A DNA stretch of 25,621 nt from an uncultured Eubacteriales bacterium (lineage in GTDB: Bacteria > Bacillota > Clostridia > Oscillospirales > CAG-272). Numbering within the stretch: position 1 is the first letter of the stretch; every line of letters starts with the position of its first letter. The DNA lies in assembly GCA_934481325.1 (NCBI GenBank), contig CAKSPL010000006.1, positions 1-25,621 of the forward strand, given 5' to 3'. The notes beneath the pieces are model-generated. The model was not told the DNA's origin. It made no database searches and saw nothing but the letters and a program-made list of their open reading frames with translations. Shown in pieces: positions 1 through 7,482 of this stretch. Both the position numbers and the translations under genes were made by a program.

Positions 1-200
1 GCTAATAGGCTGACGCGTTGCTTTGGGATTACGCACCCAAAGTTTGGCGTGAGTTGTGTAAAAATTTTTGAGGGAGTGGGGAGGGGACTTTTTGTAAAAA
101 GTCCCCTCTTGCGCGTCTCTCCTTGGCGTTTCTTTTCCATAGCTTTTCTTTGCGCCTACGCAATCAAAGAAAAGCGGGTATGGATGCTTGCTATGTAAAA
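1..200 (+). repeat. Copy 1 of a composite intergenic hairpin repeat (truncated by the window start)
   Basis: The segment starts with the conserved module (gacgcgttgctttggg, then cacccaaagtttggcg), continues through gttgtgtaaaaattttt, and enters a perfect hairpin at 83-108 whose arm is AGGGGACTTTTT with a 2-nt loop. A tail with ggcgtttctt and ctttgcgcctac follows. The same order of parts, including the same hairpin and tail, occurs at 7591-7800. The palindrome within the module (TTTGGG ... CCCAAA) can form a second small hairpin. No gene is visible here. The hairpin may also act as a transcription terminator, since its arms end in T and A runs. Confidence 0.8.
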
Positions 201-524
201 GTTCTTCACGCCAAATCCGGGCAATCAGGGAGCCGCTCCCGTGAGTTGGATGGAATCTGCGAAAGAATTTTCAAAAGCCCTTGACAAGAGCAAAAATAAT
301 TTCCCGGGGATAGCTTACCTTTGTGTAAAAGTTTCCTCCGGAGCGTCACCGGAGGAAAAAGAGGACGCGGCGAAATGGCGTGGGCGGCACAAAAAGTGCC
401 GCCCGTTTTGATTCGGGCGGCAGGAGATGCAGAGAACGCGGGGGCGCGGGCGTGAAACCCGCGCCACAAGTGTTTTGCGGATATGTGCGCGGCGCGGGTA
501 GCTTCGCGGAGATTTCCGCATTTG
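201..524. other. Hairpin-rich intergenic spacer downstream of the lipoprotein gene
   Basis: No gene is supported. Three perfect hairpins are present: 332-358 (arm TTTCCTCCGG, 7-nt loop), 382-404 (arm GGGCGGCAC, loop of five A) and 443-465 (arm GGCGCGGG, 7-nt loop). Read on the minus strand, the 332-358 hairpin is followed by CTTTT and is the best candidate terminator for the lipoprotein gene. The gtgtaaaagt in front of it on the plus strand resembles the sequence leading into the hairpin of the composite repeat, so it may be a degenerate copy. Short open frames across here have no ribosome binding site. Confidence 0.5.
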
Positions 525-2042
525 TTAACACTCGATTTCCGCGTCGGTGCAGATGACGGTGAAGCTGTCTATATAGTCGTGCCAACTGTAGTACTTGCTG
601 ATAGAGTCCCATTGTGCCTTGGTGCCTTTGAAAGTGATGCCCGTCAGGCTCGTGCAATTGAGGAACGCCTCCTGCCCGATGCTCGTCACGCTGTCCGGGA
701 TGGTGACACTCGTCAAACGCGTGCAACCGGAGAACGTCCCACACTCAATGCTCGTGACACTGTCCGGGATAGTGACACTCGTCAGACTCGTGCAATTGGA
801 GAACGCCCGATACCCGACACTCGTCACGCTGTCCGGAATGGCGATACTCGTCAAGTTCGTGCAACCGGAGAACGCAGAATCCCCGATGCTTGTCACACTG
901 TCCGGGATGGAGATGCCTATCAAGCTCGTGCAATCAAGGAACGCAGAATTCCCGATGCTCGTCACCCCGTCTCCGATTGTGACGCTCGTCAGGCTCGTGC
1001 AATCCGAGAACGTCCCATACTCAATGCTCGTGACGCCGCTGGGGAGAGTGATGCTCGTCAGGCTCGTGCAACCCCAGAACGCAGAACCCCCGATGCTTGT
1101 CACGCTGTCCGGGATGGAGATGCCTATCAAGCTCGTGCAATTGAGGAACGCCTCATCCCCGATGCTCGTCACGCTGTCCGGGATGGTGACACTCGTCAAA
1201 CGCGTGCAACCGGAGAACGTCCCACGCTCAATGCTCGTGACGCTGTTCGGAATGGTGATATTCGTCAGACTCGTGCAACCGGAGAACGCAGAATACCCGA
1301 TGCTCGTGACGCTGTCCGGAATGGCGATACTCGTCAAGTTCGTGCAACCGGAGAACGCAGAATCCCCGACACTCGTCACGCTGTCCGGAATGGCGATACT
1401 CGTCAAGTTCGTGCAACCGGAGAACGCAGAATCCCCGACACCCGTCACGCTGTCCGGAATTATGATTGAGGTCAGATTTTCATTGCTTAAAAACGCATTA
1501 TCCAGGATGGTTGAAACGGCTTTGCCTTTGTATTGCGCAGGAATCACGATTTCCGACAAATACCCGGCTTTCCCTGCCTTTACGCCGAAGGTTCCGTCCG
1601 GGAGAGGATAAAAGTCCAACCCGACGGTGCCTTCCTGTTCCTCGCCGGACGCGGCATTTGTGATCTCAAACGTCGTGGTTGAGCCATCCGTAAATGTAAT
1701 CGTATATATATCAGTATTGCCGTTGGTAGCAGTCTTTACCACCGATACAATGCCAATACCGGGGGCTCCTTTTTCGCCTTTTTCACCTTGGGCTCCGGTT
1801 TCGCCTTTTTCGCCCTTTTCGCCCCGGGCTCCGGTGTCGCCTTTTTCACCCTTTTCGCCCTGCGCTCCGGTGTCGCCTTTTTCACCCTTTTCGCCCTGCG
1901 CTCCGGGTTCACCTTGGGCACCGGTTTCACCCTTCTCGCCCTTTTCGCCCGGGACACCCGCGCTGTCGCACCCCGCAAAAGCCGCAAGGATCATAAACAG
2001 AGCCAGCAACAACGCCAATACCTTCAAAGCCAAACTTTTCAT
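525..2042 (-). CDS. BspA-type leucine-rich repeat lipoprotein with collagen-like stalk
   Basis: A 505-residue predicted surface protein. The ATG at 2042 is chosen because GGGGAGG lies just upstream; an in-frame ATG 51 nt earlier lacks this. Residues 1-25 form a lipoprotein signal ending in FAGC, with Cys25 as the probable lipidated residue. Residues 29-94 are 22 consecutive Gly-X-Y triplets (mostly GEK, GDT, GAQ), a bacterial collagen-like stalk. A short beta-rich linker follows, then twelve 23-residue LRR_5/BspA repeats of the form LTSITIPDSVTSIGxxAFxGCT, and a C-terminal cap. The architecture suggests display on the cell surface and binding to host or bacterial ligands, but the ligand is unknown. 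Two neighbouring repeats at 1315-1452 are almost identical in DNA, which points to recent duplication. It is monocistronic, with its own promoter. Confidence 0.9.
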   Translation of the reverse strand: MKSLALKVLALLLALFMILAAFAGCDSAGVPGEKGEKGETGAQGEPGAQGEKGEKGDTGAQGEKGEKGDTGARGEKGEKGETGAQGEKGEKGAPGIGIVSVVKTATNGNTDIYTITFTDGSTTTFEITNAASGEEQEGTVGLDFYPLPDGTFGVKAGKAGYLSEIVIPAQYKGKAVSTILDNAFLSNENLTSIIIPDSVTGVGDSAFSGCTNLTSIAIPDSVTSVGDSAFSGCTNLTSIAIPDSVTSIGYSAFSGCTSLTNITIPNSVTSIERGTFSGCTRLTSVTIPDSVTSIGDEAFLNCTSLIGISIPDSVTSIGGSAFWGCTSLTSITLPSGVTSIEYGTFSDCTSLTSVTIGDGVTSIGNSAFLDCTSLIGISIPDSVTSIGDSAFSGCTNLTSIAIPDSVTSVGYRAFSNCTSLTSVTIPDSVTSIECGTFSGCTRLTSVTIPDSVTSIGQEAFLNCTSLTGITFKGTKAQWDSISKYYSWHDYIDSFTVICTDAEIEC

Positions 2043-2108
2043 GTCCGTTTTCCTCCCCAATTCCGCGCCGCGCAAAGAAAACGCACGGCACATACGATAT
2101 TACATCAC

Positions 2109-2137
2109 ATTATATGGCAAAATGACGGATTTGTCAA
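2109..2137 (-). promoter_or_regulatory. Sigma-A promoter of the LRR lipoprotein gene
   Basis: On the minus strand there is a perfect TTGACA at 2137-2132, a 17-nt spacer, and a perfect TATAAT at 2114-2109. This leaves a leader of roughly 60 nt before the ATG at 2042. A second TTGACA in the opposite orientation lies at 2155-2160, so TGTCAA and TTGACA form an inverted pair just upstream that could be a regulator site. Confidence 0.85.
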
Positions 2138-2169
2138 TTCCTTGATAACAATTTGTTGACATATGACTT

Positions 2170-2344
2170 GATATGGCCTTTTTCAAAAACTTTCACACGG
2201 CTAATGCCGGACTTTGGGCGTGTGCACCCAAAACAACAAACGAGCCGCCGCATTACAGAAAAAATTACCGGCGGCAGTTTTCCTTTTGTTTGAAAGGTTT
2301 TGGAGGGGGTCAAGGGGGTGCCTTTCCCAAAAGGCACCCCCTTG
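2170..2344 (-). repeat. Copy 2 of the composite intergenic hairpin repeat
   Basis: Read on the minus strand it begins with a perfect 15-bp hairpin (2344-2311, arm CAAGGGGGTGCCTTT, 4-nt loop). It continues gaccccctccaaaacctt, then a taatgcggcggctc segment, the module with ttgttttgggtgcacacg, and gtgtgaaagtttttgaa. This order is colinear with 7483-7640 on the plus strand. It lies between the Dabb gene and the promoter of the lipoprotein gene. The hairpin probably also ends transcription of the Dabb operon, although it has no following T run. Confidence 0.8.
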
Positions 2345-2357
2345 CGCGTTTTTGTGT

Positions 2358-2648
2358 TCAGATTTCGTAATCGACGGCGACGCTTGCTTCCCGCACGGCG
2401 TGCATATGCTTTTTGACCACGTTCACGTGGTACGGGGCGTTCTGATAGCGGTCCAATGCCGCGCGGTCGGCAAGGGTTACCTGCAAAATCACGTCATAGG
2501 AGCGCGCGGAGTGCAGAAAGTCCACCCCCACCTCCATATCGACGATTTCTTCCACCTGCCCCCGCATAGAGGAAAGCACGCGTGCCGCCTCGCGGCAGTT
2601 TTCCTCGGTCGGCTCCTTTAATTTGAAGCAAACGATATGACGGATCAT
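2358..2648 (-). CDS. Dabb (stress-responsive alpha/beta-barrel) domain protein
   Basis: A 96-residue protein that is essentially one Dabb domain (ferredoxin-like alpha+beta, usually a homodimer). It shows the typical start MIRHIVCFKLK, the central VGVDF, the YDVILQVTLAD strand, the Y..APYHVNVV segment and the closing VDYEI strand. Family members are small cytoplasmic proteins, some of them enzymes or stress proteins, with no general function. Its AAAGGAGA ribosome binding site overlaps the stop codon of the upstream isomerase gene (taaaggag), so the two are very likely one operon with coupled translation. That context suggests a role in sugar or polyol metabolism, which is inference. Confidence 0.88.
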   Translation of the reverse strand: MIRHIVCFKLKEPTEENCREAARVLSSMRGQVEEIVDMEVGVDFLHSARSYDVILQVTLADRAALDRYQNAPYHVNVVKKHMHAVREASVAVDYEI

Positions 2649-2661
2649 TTTTCTCTCTCCT

Positions 2662-3546
2662 TTATTTCATTGCCAGCAGTTTTCTGCCGATTTCCACCGT
2701 GTAGCCGAGCCACGCGTCGCGCGCTTCGGGCGGGATGGCGTGGGAGCCGATCTCATAGGCAAAGTCCCCCTCGTAGCCGATCTCCCGCAGAGCCTTCATC
2801 ACAAGCACCCAGTCAATATCGCCGAAAAAGGGCAACAGATGCTCATCCTCGGGGCGGGCGGCGTGATTGTCGTTGATATGGGTGCAGAACAGACGCTTGC
2901 CGATGGCGCGGATTGCCTCGCCCGGCACCATCCCGGAGATGTTGCCGTGCCCCGTGTCGTAGCAGATGCCCACGGCGGGGTCGTTGATGGTGTCCACCAG
3001 CTCAATCAGCTCGTAAATATCCCCCGCGCAGTAGCGGCGGTGACGGCGGCGGAAGTCAATCATATTCTCCACCGCAATGCCGATGCCCGCCTTTTTCGCC
3101 GCCTCGATAAAGGGCGCAAGAAATTCCACGCAGGCTTTGAGGTTGTTCTGCCGGTTGTAGAGCGGCGCGTGCGCAAGATTGTAAGGGTGAAGCACCATTT
3201 TGGATGCCCCCAGCCGCCGCGTCCCCTCGATACAGCGCAATACCGTTTCGTGATAGAATTCCCGGTCCGGGTAGGCGGGGTCGTCCCACTGCTCGCCCGT
3301 CAGCACGTTGCCGTGGGTCTGATGAACGGGCATTCCGGTTTCCTCCTTTGCGGAAACCAGCTCGTCAATCGCCGCCTCCCAGTTCTCGCCCGCCAAGGGT
3401 CTGCCCGGCTTGCAGAGAGCCCAAAGGCTCACGTCCACGCAGTCAAAGCCCGCTTTTTTCATTGCCGAAAAGCTCTCCCGGGGCGTGAAGAATCGATCCG
3501 TGCCGGGGATTTTCCCCATAATCATATGAGATGCGGAAAGTTTCAT
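2662..3546 (-). CDS. Sugar phosphate isomerase/epimerase, xylose-isomerase-like TIM barrel
   Basis: A 294-residue protein of the AP endonuclease 2 / xylose isomerase-like TIM-barrel superfamily, in which members isomerise or epimerise sugars or hydrolyse related substrates using a divalent metal. Putative metal ligands lie on the usual strand ends: Glu in AVENM, Asp and His in YDTGHG, His in THINDN, and Glu in YEIGS. The ATG at 3546 is preferred: GGGAGGG sits 6 nt upstream of it, whereas an ATG 6 nt earlier abuts the same site and more upstream starts lie within the promoter region. The exact sugar cannot be read from sequence. It is the first gene of a two-gene operon with the Dabb protein. 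Confidence 0.88.
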   Translation of the reverse strand: MKLSASHMIMGKIPGTDRFFTPRESFSAMKKAGFDCVDVSLWALCKPGRPLAGENWEAAIDELVSAKEETGMPVHQTHGNVLTGEQWDDPAYPDREFYHETVLRCIEGTRRLGASKMVLHPYNLAHAPLYNRQNNLKACVEFLAPFIEAAKKAGIGIAVENMIDFRRRHRRYCAGDIYELIELVDTINDPAVGICYDTGHGNISGMVPGEAIRAIGKRLFCTHINDNHAARPEDEHLLPFFGDIDWVLVMKALREIGYEGDFAYEIGSHAIPPEARDAWLGYTVEIGRKLLAMK

Positions 3547-3568
3547 CGTCATCCCTCCCTTTTTCTTC

Positions 3569-3597
3569 ATTATAACACACCCGCGCGCGTTTAGCAA
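3569..3597 (-). promoter_or_regulatory. Promoter of the isomerase-Dabb operon
   Basis: On the minus strand, TTGCTA at 3597-3592 and a perfect TATAAT at 3574-3569 are separated by 17 nt. TGT immediately before TATAAT gives an extended -10 element that can compensate for the weak -35. The leader is about 20 nt. It is back to back with the DUF1292 promoter, with about 45 bp between the -35 boxes. Confidence 0.7.
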
Positions 3598-3641
3598 GAA
3601 AAAAGGAAAAAAGCGGCGAAGAGAAAATTGTGTTGCGGCTC

Positions 3642-3670
3642 TTGACTTTTGCCGCGGAATTTAGTACAAT
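3642..3670 (+). promoter_or_regulatory. Promoter of the DUF1292 gene
   Basis: TTGACT at 3642-3647, a 17-nt spacer, and TACAAT at 3665-3670: each box has one mismatch to the sigma-A consensus. The start codon follows about 30 nt downstream, with AGGAAAG and GCAGG as possible ribosome binding sites. Confidence 0.8.
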
Positions 3671-3700
3671 GAAAGCAGGAAAGAAAGGCAGGTGCGCTTT

Positions 3701-3994
3701 ATGGACCAAAACAATGAAGTGGAAATCTACACCTTACAGGACGAGGACGGCAACGAGCACGAGTTTGAGCTGATCGGCACCACGGAGAAAAACGGCGTAA
3801 AGTATTACGCGATGATTCCGGCGGAGGAAAAGGACGCGGGCGAGGGTGACGAGGTGGAATACGTCATTCTCAAAGCCGTGACCGAAAACGGTGAGGAAAC
3901 GCTGATTACCATTGACGACGACGACGAGTTTGACGACGTTGCCGATTATTTTGACGATTACTTTGCCAGCGAGATTGACTACGACAACAACTGA
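3701..3994 (+). CDS. DUF1292 family acidic protein
   Basis: A 97-residue, strongly acidic cytoplasmic protein of the DUF1292 family (Bacillus YrzB type), conserved in Firmicutes but of unknown function. The typical core is visible: a YTLQDEDGNEHEFELIG strand, YYAMIPAE, then YVILKAVTENGEETLITI and a C-terminal run of Asp and Glu (DDDDEFDDVADYFDDYF). An in-frame GTG at 3692 would add three residues. I prefer ATG 3701 because the conserved domain begins at once and GCAGG is 8 nt upstream, but the choice is open. In many Firmicutes the gene sits beside ruvX (yrrK); here it is alone with the candidate 6S RNA directly downstream. Confidence 0.88.
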   Translation: MDQNNEVEIYTLQDEDGNEHEFELIGTTEKNGVKYYAMIPAEEKDAGEGDEVEYVILKAVTENGEETLITIDDDDEFDDVADYFDDYFASEIDYDNN

Positions 3995-3999
3995 AACCG

Positions 4000-4214
4000 A
4001 AAATCGCCTGCTTAGTGCGTGATTGCCGGTTACGGAGCCTACACGAATAATTCGGAGCCCGGACGCGTCCGGCTGCGGTTTGCAGACCTCCCATCCCACA
4101 CCGATTGACTTGTCTCGGTGCGGTGTATGGACGCTGGGAGCAGTAAAACAGCCGGCAGGGCACCACCCTTGAAAAAAGGGTTCTCGATTCCGGCAACACG
4201 GCTCGGCGGGTTTT
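4000..4214 (+). ncRNA. ssrS: Candidate 6S RNA
   Basis: The spacer between the DUF1292 gene and the SPFH gene folds as a long, mostly double-stranded rod. A closing stem pairs AAAATCGCC (4000-4008) with GGCGGGTTTT (4205-4214, one bulge). An inner stem pairs GCCGG (4025-4029) with CCGGC (4190-4194). A distal arm pairs CTCCCA (4088-4093) with TGGGAG (4135-4140) and CACCGA (4099-4104) with TCGGTG (4115-4120). The 3' side has a small ACCCTT/AAGGGT hairpin at 4165-4181 followed by TTC. From memory, the stretch AGC-TAAAAC ... CACC-CTTGAA ... AAGGGTTC follows the same order as the 3' half of E. coli 6S RNA. 6S RNA mimics an open promoter and holds the sigma-A holoenzyme. The 5' end and promoter are not resolved. 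Confidence 0.68.
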
Positions 4215-4247
4215 AAGAGAGTACGGCGCAAAGGTGCCGCAAAGACA

Positions 4248-4277
4248 ACGCACCGGCGATGCGCCGGTGCGTTTTTT
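4248..4277 (+). terminator. Rho-independent terminator after the candidate 6S RNA
   Basis: A 10-bp GC-rich stem (arm ACGCACCGGC) with a 5-nt loop is followed by six T. It lies only about 30 bp before the SPFH gene, and no promoter is visible in the gap. Either the ydj-type operon is read by partial read-through, or its promoter lies inside the structured region. Confidence 0.85.
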
Positions 4278-4306
4278 GCAAATTTTTATAAAAGGAGATA
4301 CATACA

Positions 4307-5593
4307 ATGGGCATTATCAAGGCAACCCTCTCCGCCATCGGGGGCGGACTGGCGGATTCGTGGCTGGAAGTGATTGAAGCCGAGGGGATGAGCGATACCA
4401 CGGTTTTCACCAAAGGCACGCTGATGCGCAAAAACAGCAAGCGCAACAGCAACAAAAAGGGCACCGAGGACATCATCTCCAACGGCTCGGTCATCCACGT
4501 ATACGACAACCAGTTTATGCTGTTGGTGGACGGCGGCAAGGTAGTGGACTTTACGGCGGAGCCGGGCTACTACAAGGTGGATAATTCCAGTGCGCCGTCG
4601 CTTTTTGCCGGACAATTCGGCGCAAGCATTAAAGAGACGTTCAGCCGCATCAAATACGGCGGCGTTCCCTCCTCGGCGCAAAAGGCGTTTTTCATCAACC
4701 TGCAGGAAATCAAGGGCATCAAGTTCGGCACCAGAAACCCCGTCAACTACTTTGACAATTTCTATAATTCCGAGCTGTTTCTGCGTGCGTTCGGCACCTA
4801 TTCCATCAAGATTACCGACCCGCTGAAATTCTATGCCGAAGCGATTCCGCGCGACAAAACCACCGTGGACATCAACGACATCAACGAGCAGTATCTCTCC
4901 GAATTTCTGGACGCCCTGCAAGCCGCGGTCAACCAGATGTCGGTGGACGGCATCCGCGTTTCCCACGTCACCAGCAAATCGCGCGAGTTGTCGAAATATA
5001 TGTCCGAGGAGCTGGACGCGGAATGGAAGGAAAAGCGCGGGTTTGAGGTGCTTTCCGTCGGCATTGCCAGCGTTTCCTATGACGAGGAATCCAAGAAGCT
5101 GATCAATATGCGCAACCAGGGCGCAATGCTGGGAGATGCCGGCGTGCGCGAGGGCTACGTGCAGGGCGCGATGGCGCGCGGCTTTGAAGCGGCGGGCAAC
5201 AATCAGAACGGTGCCACCACCGCCTTTATGGGAATGGGAGTGGGAATGGGAGCCGCAGGCGGCTTCGGTGCCTTTTCCGAAACCAACCGGGCGCAGATGG
5301 AAGCGCAGAAAAAGGAAGCCGAGAATCGCGCGGCGGTAAAGGCGGCTGCCGATGCGTGGACGTGCGCCTGCGGTGCGGAAAACACGGGCAAATTCTGCTC
5401 CGAGTGCGGAGCGGCAAAGCCGGCGGACGCCGGCGAGTGGATCTGCCCCGCGTGCGGAAAAAAGAACAGCGGAAAATTCTGCTCCGAATGCGGTGCCAAG
5501 GCTCCCGTGGCGGCAGGCAAGTGGCTCTGCCCCGACTGCGGCACCGAAAACGACGGCAAATTCTGCCGGAATTGCGGCAGGAAGAAAGACTGA
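4307..5593 (+). CDS. SPFH/band 7 domain protein with three C-terminal zinc ribbons (YdjI-like)
   Basis: A 428-residue protein. Residues about 1-290 match the YdjI-type SPFH (stomatin/flotillin-like) domain, beginning MGIIKATLSAIGGGLADSW and including FFINLQEIKGIKFGT and the FGTYSIKITDPL strand. A Met/Gly-rich linker follows. Three CxxC...CxxC zinc ribbons then lie at about 351-368, 378-396 and 406-424, each ending in GKFCxxCG; the first has the spacing CACG. SPFH proteins oligomerise at membranes. In Bacillus subtilis, YdjG, YdjH and YdjI help place the envelope-stress protein PspA at the membrane. AAAGGAG lies 9 nt upstream of the ATG. This is the first gene of a three-gene operon, 3 nt before the next start codon. 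Confidence 0.92.
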   Translation: MGIIKATLSAIGGGLADSWLEVIEAEGMSDTTVFTKGTLMRKNSKRNSNKKGTEDIISNGSVIHVYDNQFMLLVDGGKVVDFTAEPGYYKVDNSSAPSLFAGQFGASIKETFSRIKYGGVPSSAQKAFFINLQEIKGIKFGTRNPVNYFDNFYNSELFLRAFGTYSIKITDPLKFYAEAIPRDKTTVDINDINEQYLSEFLDALQAAVNQMSVDGIRVSHVTSKSRELSKYMSEELDAEWKEKRGFEVLSVGIASVSYDEESKKLINMRNQGAMLGDAGVREGYVQGAMARGFEAAGNNQNGATTAFMGMGVGMGAAGGFGAFSETNRAQMEAQKKEAENRAAVKAAADAWTCACGAENTGKFCSECGAAKPADAGEWICPACGKKNSGKFCSECGAKAPVAAGKWLCPDCGTENDGKFCRNCGRKKD

Positions 5594-5596
5594 TTT

Positions 5597-6676
5597 ATGG
5601 CAACCACACTGACCTATCAATGCCCCAACTGCTCGGCGGGTCTGAAATTTGACCCCGGAAAAGGAAAGCTGTGCTGTGAGTTCTGCCAGTCGGAGTTTAC
5701 CGAGGAGGAGCTTGCCGCCACCGAAACCGCGCGCGCGGCGGAGGAAGCCGCCAGCCGTGCGGCAGAGGAAGCCGCGGAGGCGATGGACCATCCGGACGAG
5801 GAATATTCCGCACAGCTCCTGACCTATTCCTGTTCCTCCTGCGGTGCGGAGGTGGTAGCGGACCGGAACACCGCCGCCACCTTCTGCCCCTACTGCCACA
5901 ACCCGGTATTGCTGGGCGGGCGGTTGGCGGGGCAGATGAAGCCGCATAAGGTGATTCCCTTTGCCTTTGACAAAAAAGAGGCGGAAAAGCGGTTTCTTGC
6001 CTTTGCCAAAAAGAAATGGTTTGTGCCCCGCGGGTTTACCGCGCCCGAGCAGGTGGAAAAAATGACGGGCATTTATTACCCCTTCTGGGTCACGGATGCG
6101 GACACCGACGCGTCGCTTACCGCGCGCGCCACGCGCAAGCGTTCCTGGCGGGCGGGCGACTATCTTTACACAGAAACCTCCAATTTTCACATTGAACGGC
6201 GGGGGGACATTCATTTTGAGGACATCGTAACCCCGGCACTCAAGGAGGAGGACAGGGAGATGCTGAACGGCATCCTCCCCTACCCGTCCGACTCCCTGCA
6301 GCCCTTCACGATGCCCTGCCTTTCCGGCTTCGTTGCCAAAAAGCGGGATATTGAAATCGAGGCGGTGCGTGACGCGGTAAAGGGGCGGATGATGGACTAC
6401 TCCGGTCAGCTTTTGCGGAACACCATTTACGGCTATACCACCGTAACGCCCGGCACCCCGCGCCTGTTGGTGAAGGAGATGCACTGGGATTATACCCTGA
6501 TGCCGATTTATCTGCTCAACTATCGCTGCAAAAACAAGACCTACACCTACGCGCTCAACGGCTACACGGGCAAGGTGTACGGAAAACTGCCGCTCTCGCT
6601 CGGCAAGCTCTTTCTGTTCGGTGGGATTATCGGAGCGGTGGCGGCGGCGATTGCCGCGCTCATCTGTTTTCTTTAA
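5597..6676 (+). CDS. TFIIB-type zinc-ribbon membrane protein (YdjG-like)
   Basis: A 359-residue protein. The N-terminus carries a first zinc ribbon (YQCPNC ... CCEFC, residues about 8-30), an Ala/Glu-rich helix, and a second ribbon (YSCSSC ... FCPYC, about residues 80-100). A conserved domain follows with HKVIPFAFDKKEAEKRF and IYYPFWVTDAD. A single transmembrane helix lies at the extreme C-terminus (about 335-359), so most of the protein is probably cytoplasmic and tail-anchored. It is the counterpart of Bacillus YdjG. It starts 3 nt after the SPFH gene and 12 nt before the TPM-like gene, so the three are clearly cotranscribed. Zinc ribbons here may mediate protein contacts rather than DNA binding, which is inference. 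Confidence 0.88.
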   Translation: MATTLTYQCPNCSAGLKFDPGKGKLCCEFCQSEFTEEELAATETARAAEEAASRAAEEAAEAMDHPDEEYSAQLLTYSCSSCGAEVVADRNTAATFCPYCHNPVLLGGRLAGQMKPHKVIPFAFDKKEAEKRFLAFAKKKWFVPRGFTAPEQVEKMTGIYYPFWVTDADTDASLTARATRKRSWRAGDYLYTETSNFHIERRGDIHFEDIVTPALKEEDREMLNGILPYPSDSLQPFTMPCLSGFVAKKRDIEIEAVRDAVKGRMMDYSGQLLRNTIYGYTTVTPGTPRLLVKEMHWDYTLMPIYLLNYRCKNKTYTYALNGYTGKVYGKLPLSLGKLFLFGGIIGAVAAAIAALICFL

Positions 6677-6688
6677 GGGGGAGACGGT

Positions 6689-7459
6689 ATGAGAAAAACG
6701 CTGTTTTTTGTGCTGGTACTGCTCCTGACAGTGCCGATGCTTCTTCCCGTTTGCGCCACCGGATATGCAAAAATCGATGACCGTGCGGGGTTCTTTTCCG
6801 GAGGCACCGCGTGGAACACGGAGGCCCTGACCGGAACCGATGCCAATCGCTTTTCCTACTACCTGCTGACCGATTTGGCGGAAGATTACCCGAGCGACCG
6901 CGAGGTGCTTTCCCGTTGCGGAATCACCAAAAAGGATGCCGCGGTGGTGCTGGCGGTTTATCGGACGGACAGCGGCGTGTATCACTATGACATTTATACC
7001 TTCGGCGCGGCGCAGGATGCGTTTTCGGACAGCGACGTTGACGAGGTGCTGGACACCCCCGGGGTGTACAACAACATCAAGTCGGGCGAAATCGCGGCGG
7101 GCGTGAAGGCGTTTCTTGCCGCCTGCGGCAAGGTGGAAGCCCGCTTTGTTGCCGAGGAGGAAGCCGACGCCAAGCGCGCCGCCGAGTGGGAGGCAAACCG
7201 CGTGCCGCGCGGCATTGCCGTCACGTTGGTGGTGTTTGTGATTGCGGGCGGTGTGGCAATGCTGGCGGTTGCGCTGGTTTACCGCAAAAAGGTACACGGG
7301 GAGATTTATCCCCTTGACCGTTATGCAAAACTGCGCCTGACCAAAGAGGTTGACCGCTTTGTGGGCAGCTATATTACCCGCGTGCGGGTCAATACCAACA
7401 ACGGCAGCAGCGGCTCCCACGGCGGCGGCGGTGGCGGCGGCCACCGCGGCGGCAGATAA
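6689..7459 (+). CDS. TPM-like domain membrane protein with Gly-rich tail (YdjH-like)
   Basis: A 256-residue protein. Residues 1-24 are a signal peptide or first membrane helix. The extracytoplasmic part (about 25-170) resembles the TPM domain, with IDDRAGFFS at its start. A transmembrane helix at about 175-197 is followed by basic residues and a cytoplasmic tail that ends in a GSHGGGGGGGHRGGR segment, typical of TPM/YdjH proteins. Together with the two genes before it, this reproduces the Bacillus ydjG-ydjH-ydjI set in a different order. GGGGGAGA lies before the ATG. No pspA is visible in the window, which is notable because the Bacillus proteins act on PspA. Confidence 0.88.
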   Translation: MRKTLFFVLVLLLTVPMLLPVCATGYAKIDDRAGFFSGGTAWNTEALTGTDANRFSYYLLTDLAEDYPSDREVLSRCGITKKDAAVVLAVYRTDSGVYHYDIYTFGAAQDAFSDSDVDEVLDTPGVYNNIKSGEIAAGVKAFLAACGKVEARFVAEEEADAKRAAEWEANRVPRGIAVTLVVFVIAGGVAMLAVALVYRKKVHGEIYPLDRYAKLRLTKEVDRFVGSYITRVRVNTNNGSSGSHGGGGGGGHRGGR

Positions 7460-7482
7460 CCGCGGAGACGCGAGGGGACGCG

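Noticed and set aside
299..312. Noc-binding site (ATTTCCCGGGAAAT type)
   Set aside because: Only the left half matches fully and it is a single occurrence 22 kb from the parB/noc gene; a chance match is more likely.
483..1611. Two plus-strand repeat-protein-like frames of about 330 residues
   Set aside because: They are the antisense reading of the 69-bp leucine-rich repeats; since 69 is divisible by three, any frame stays open and looks repetitive.
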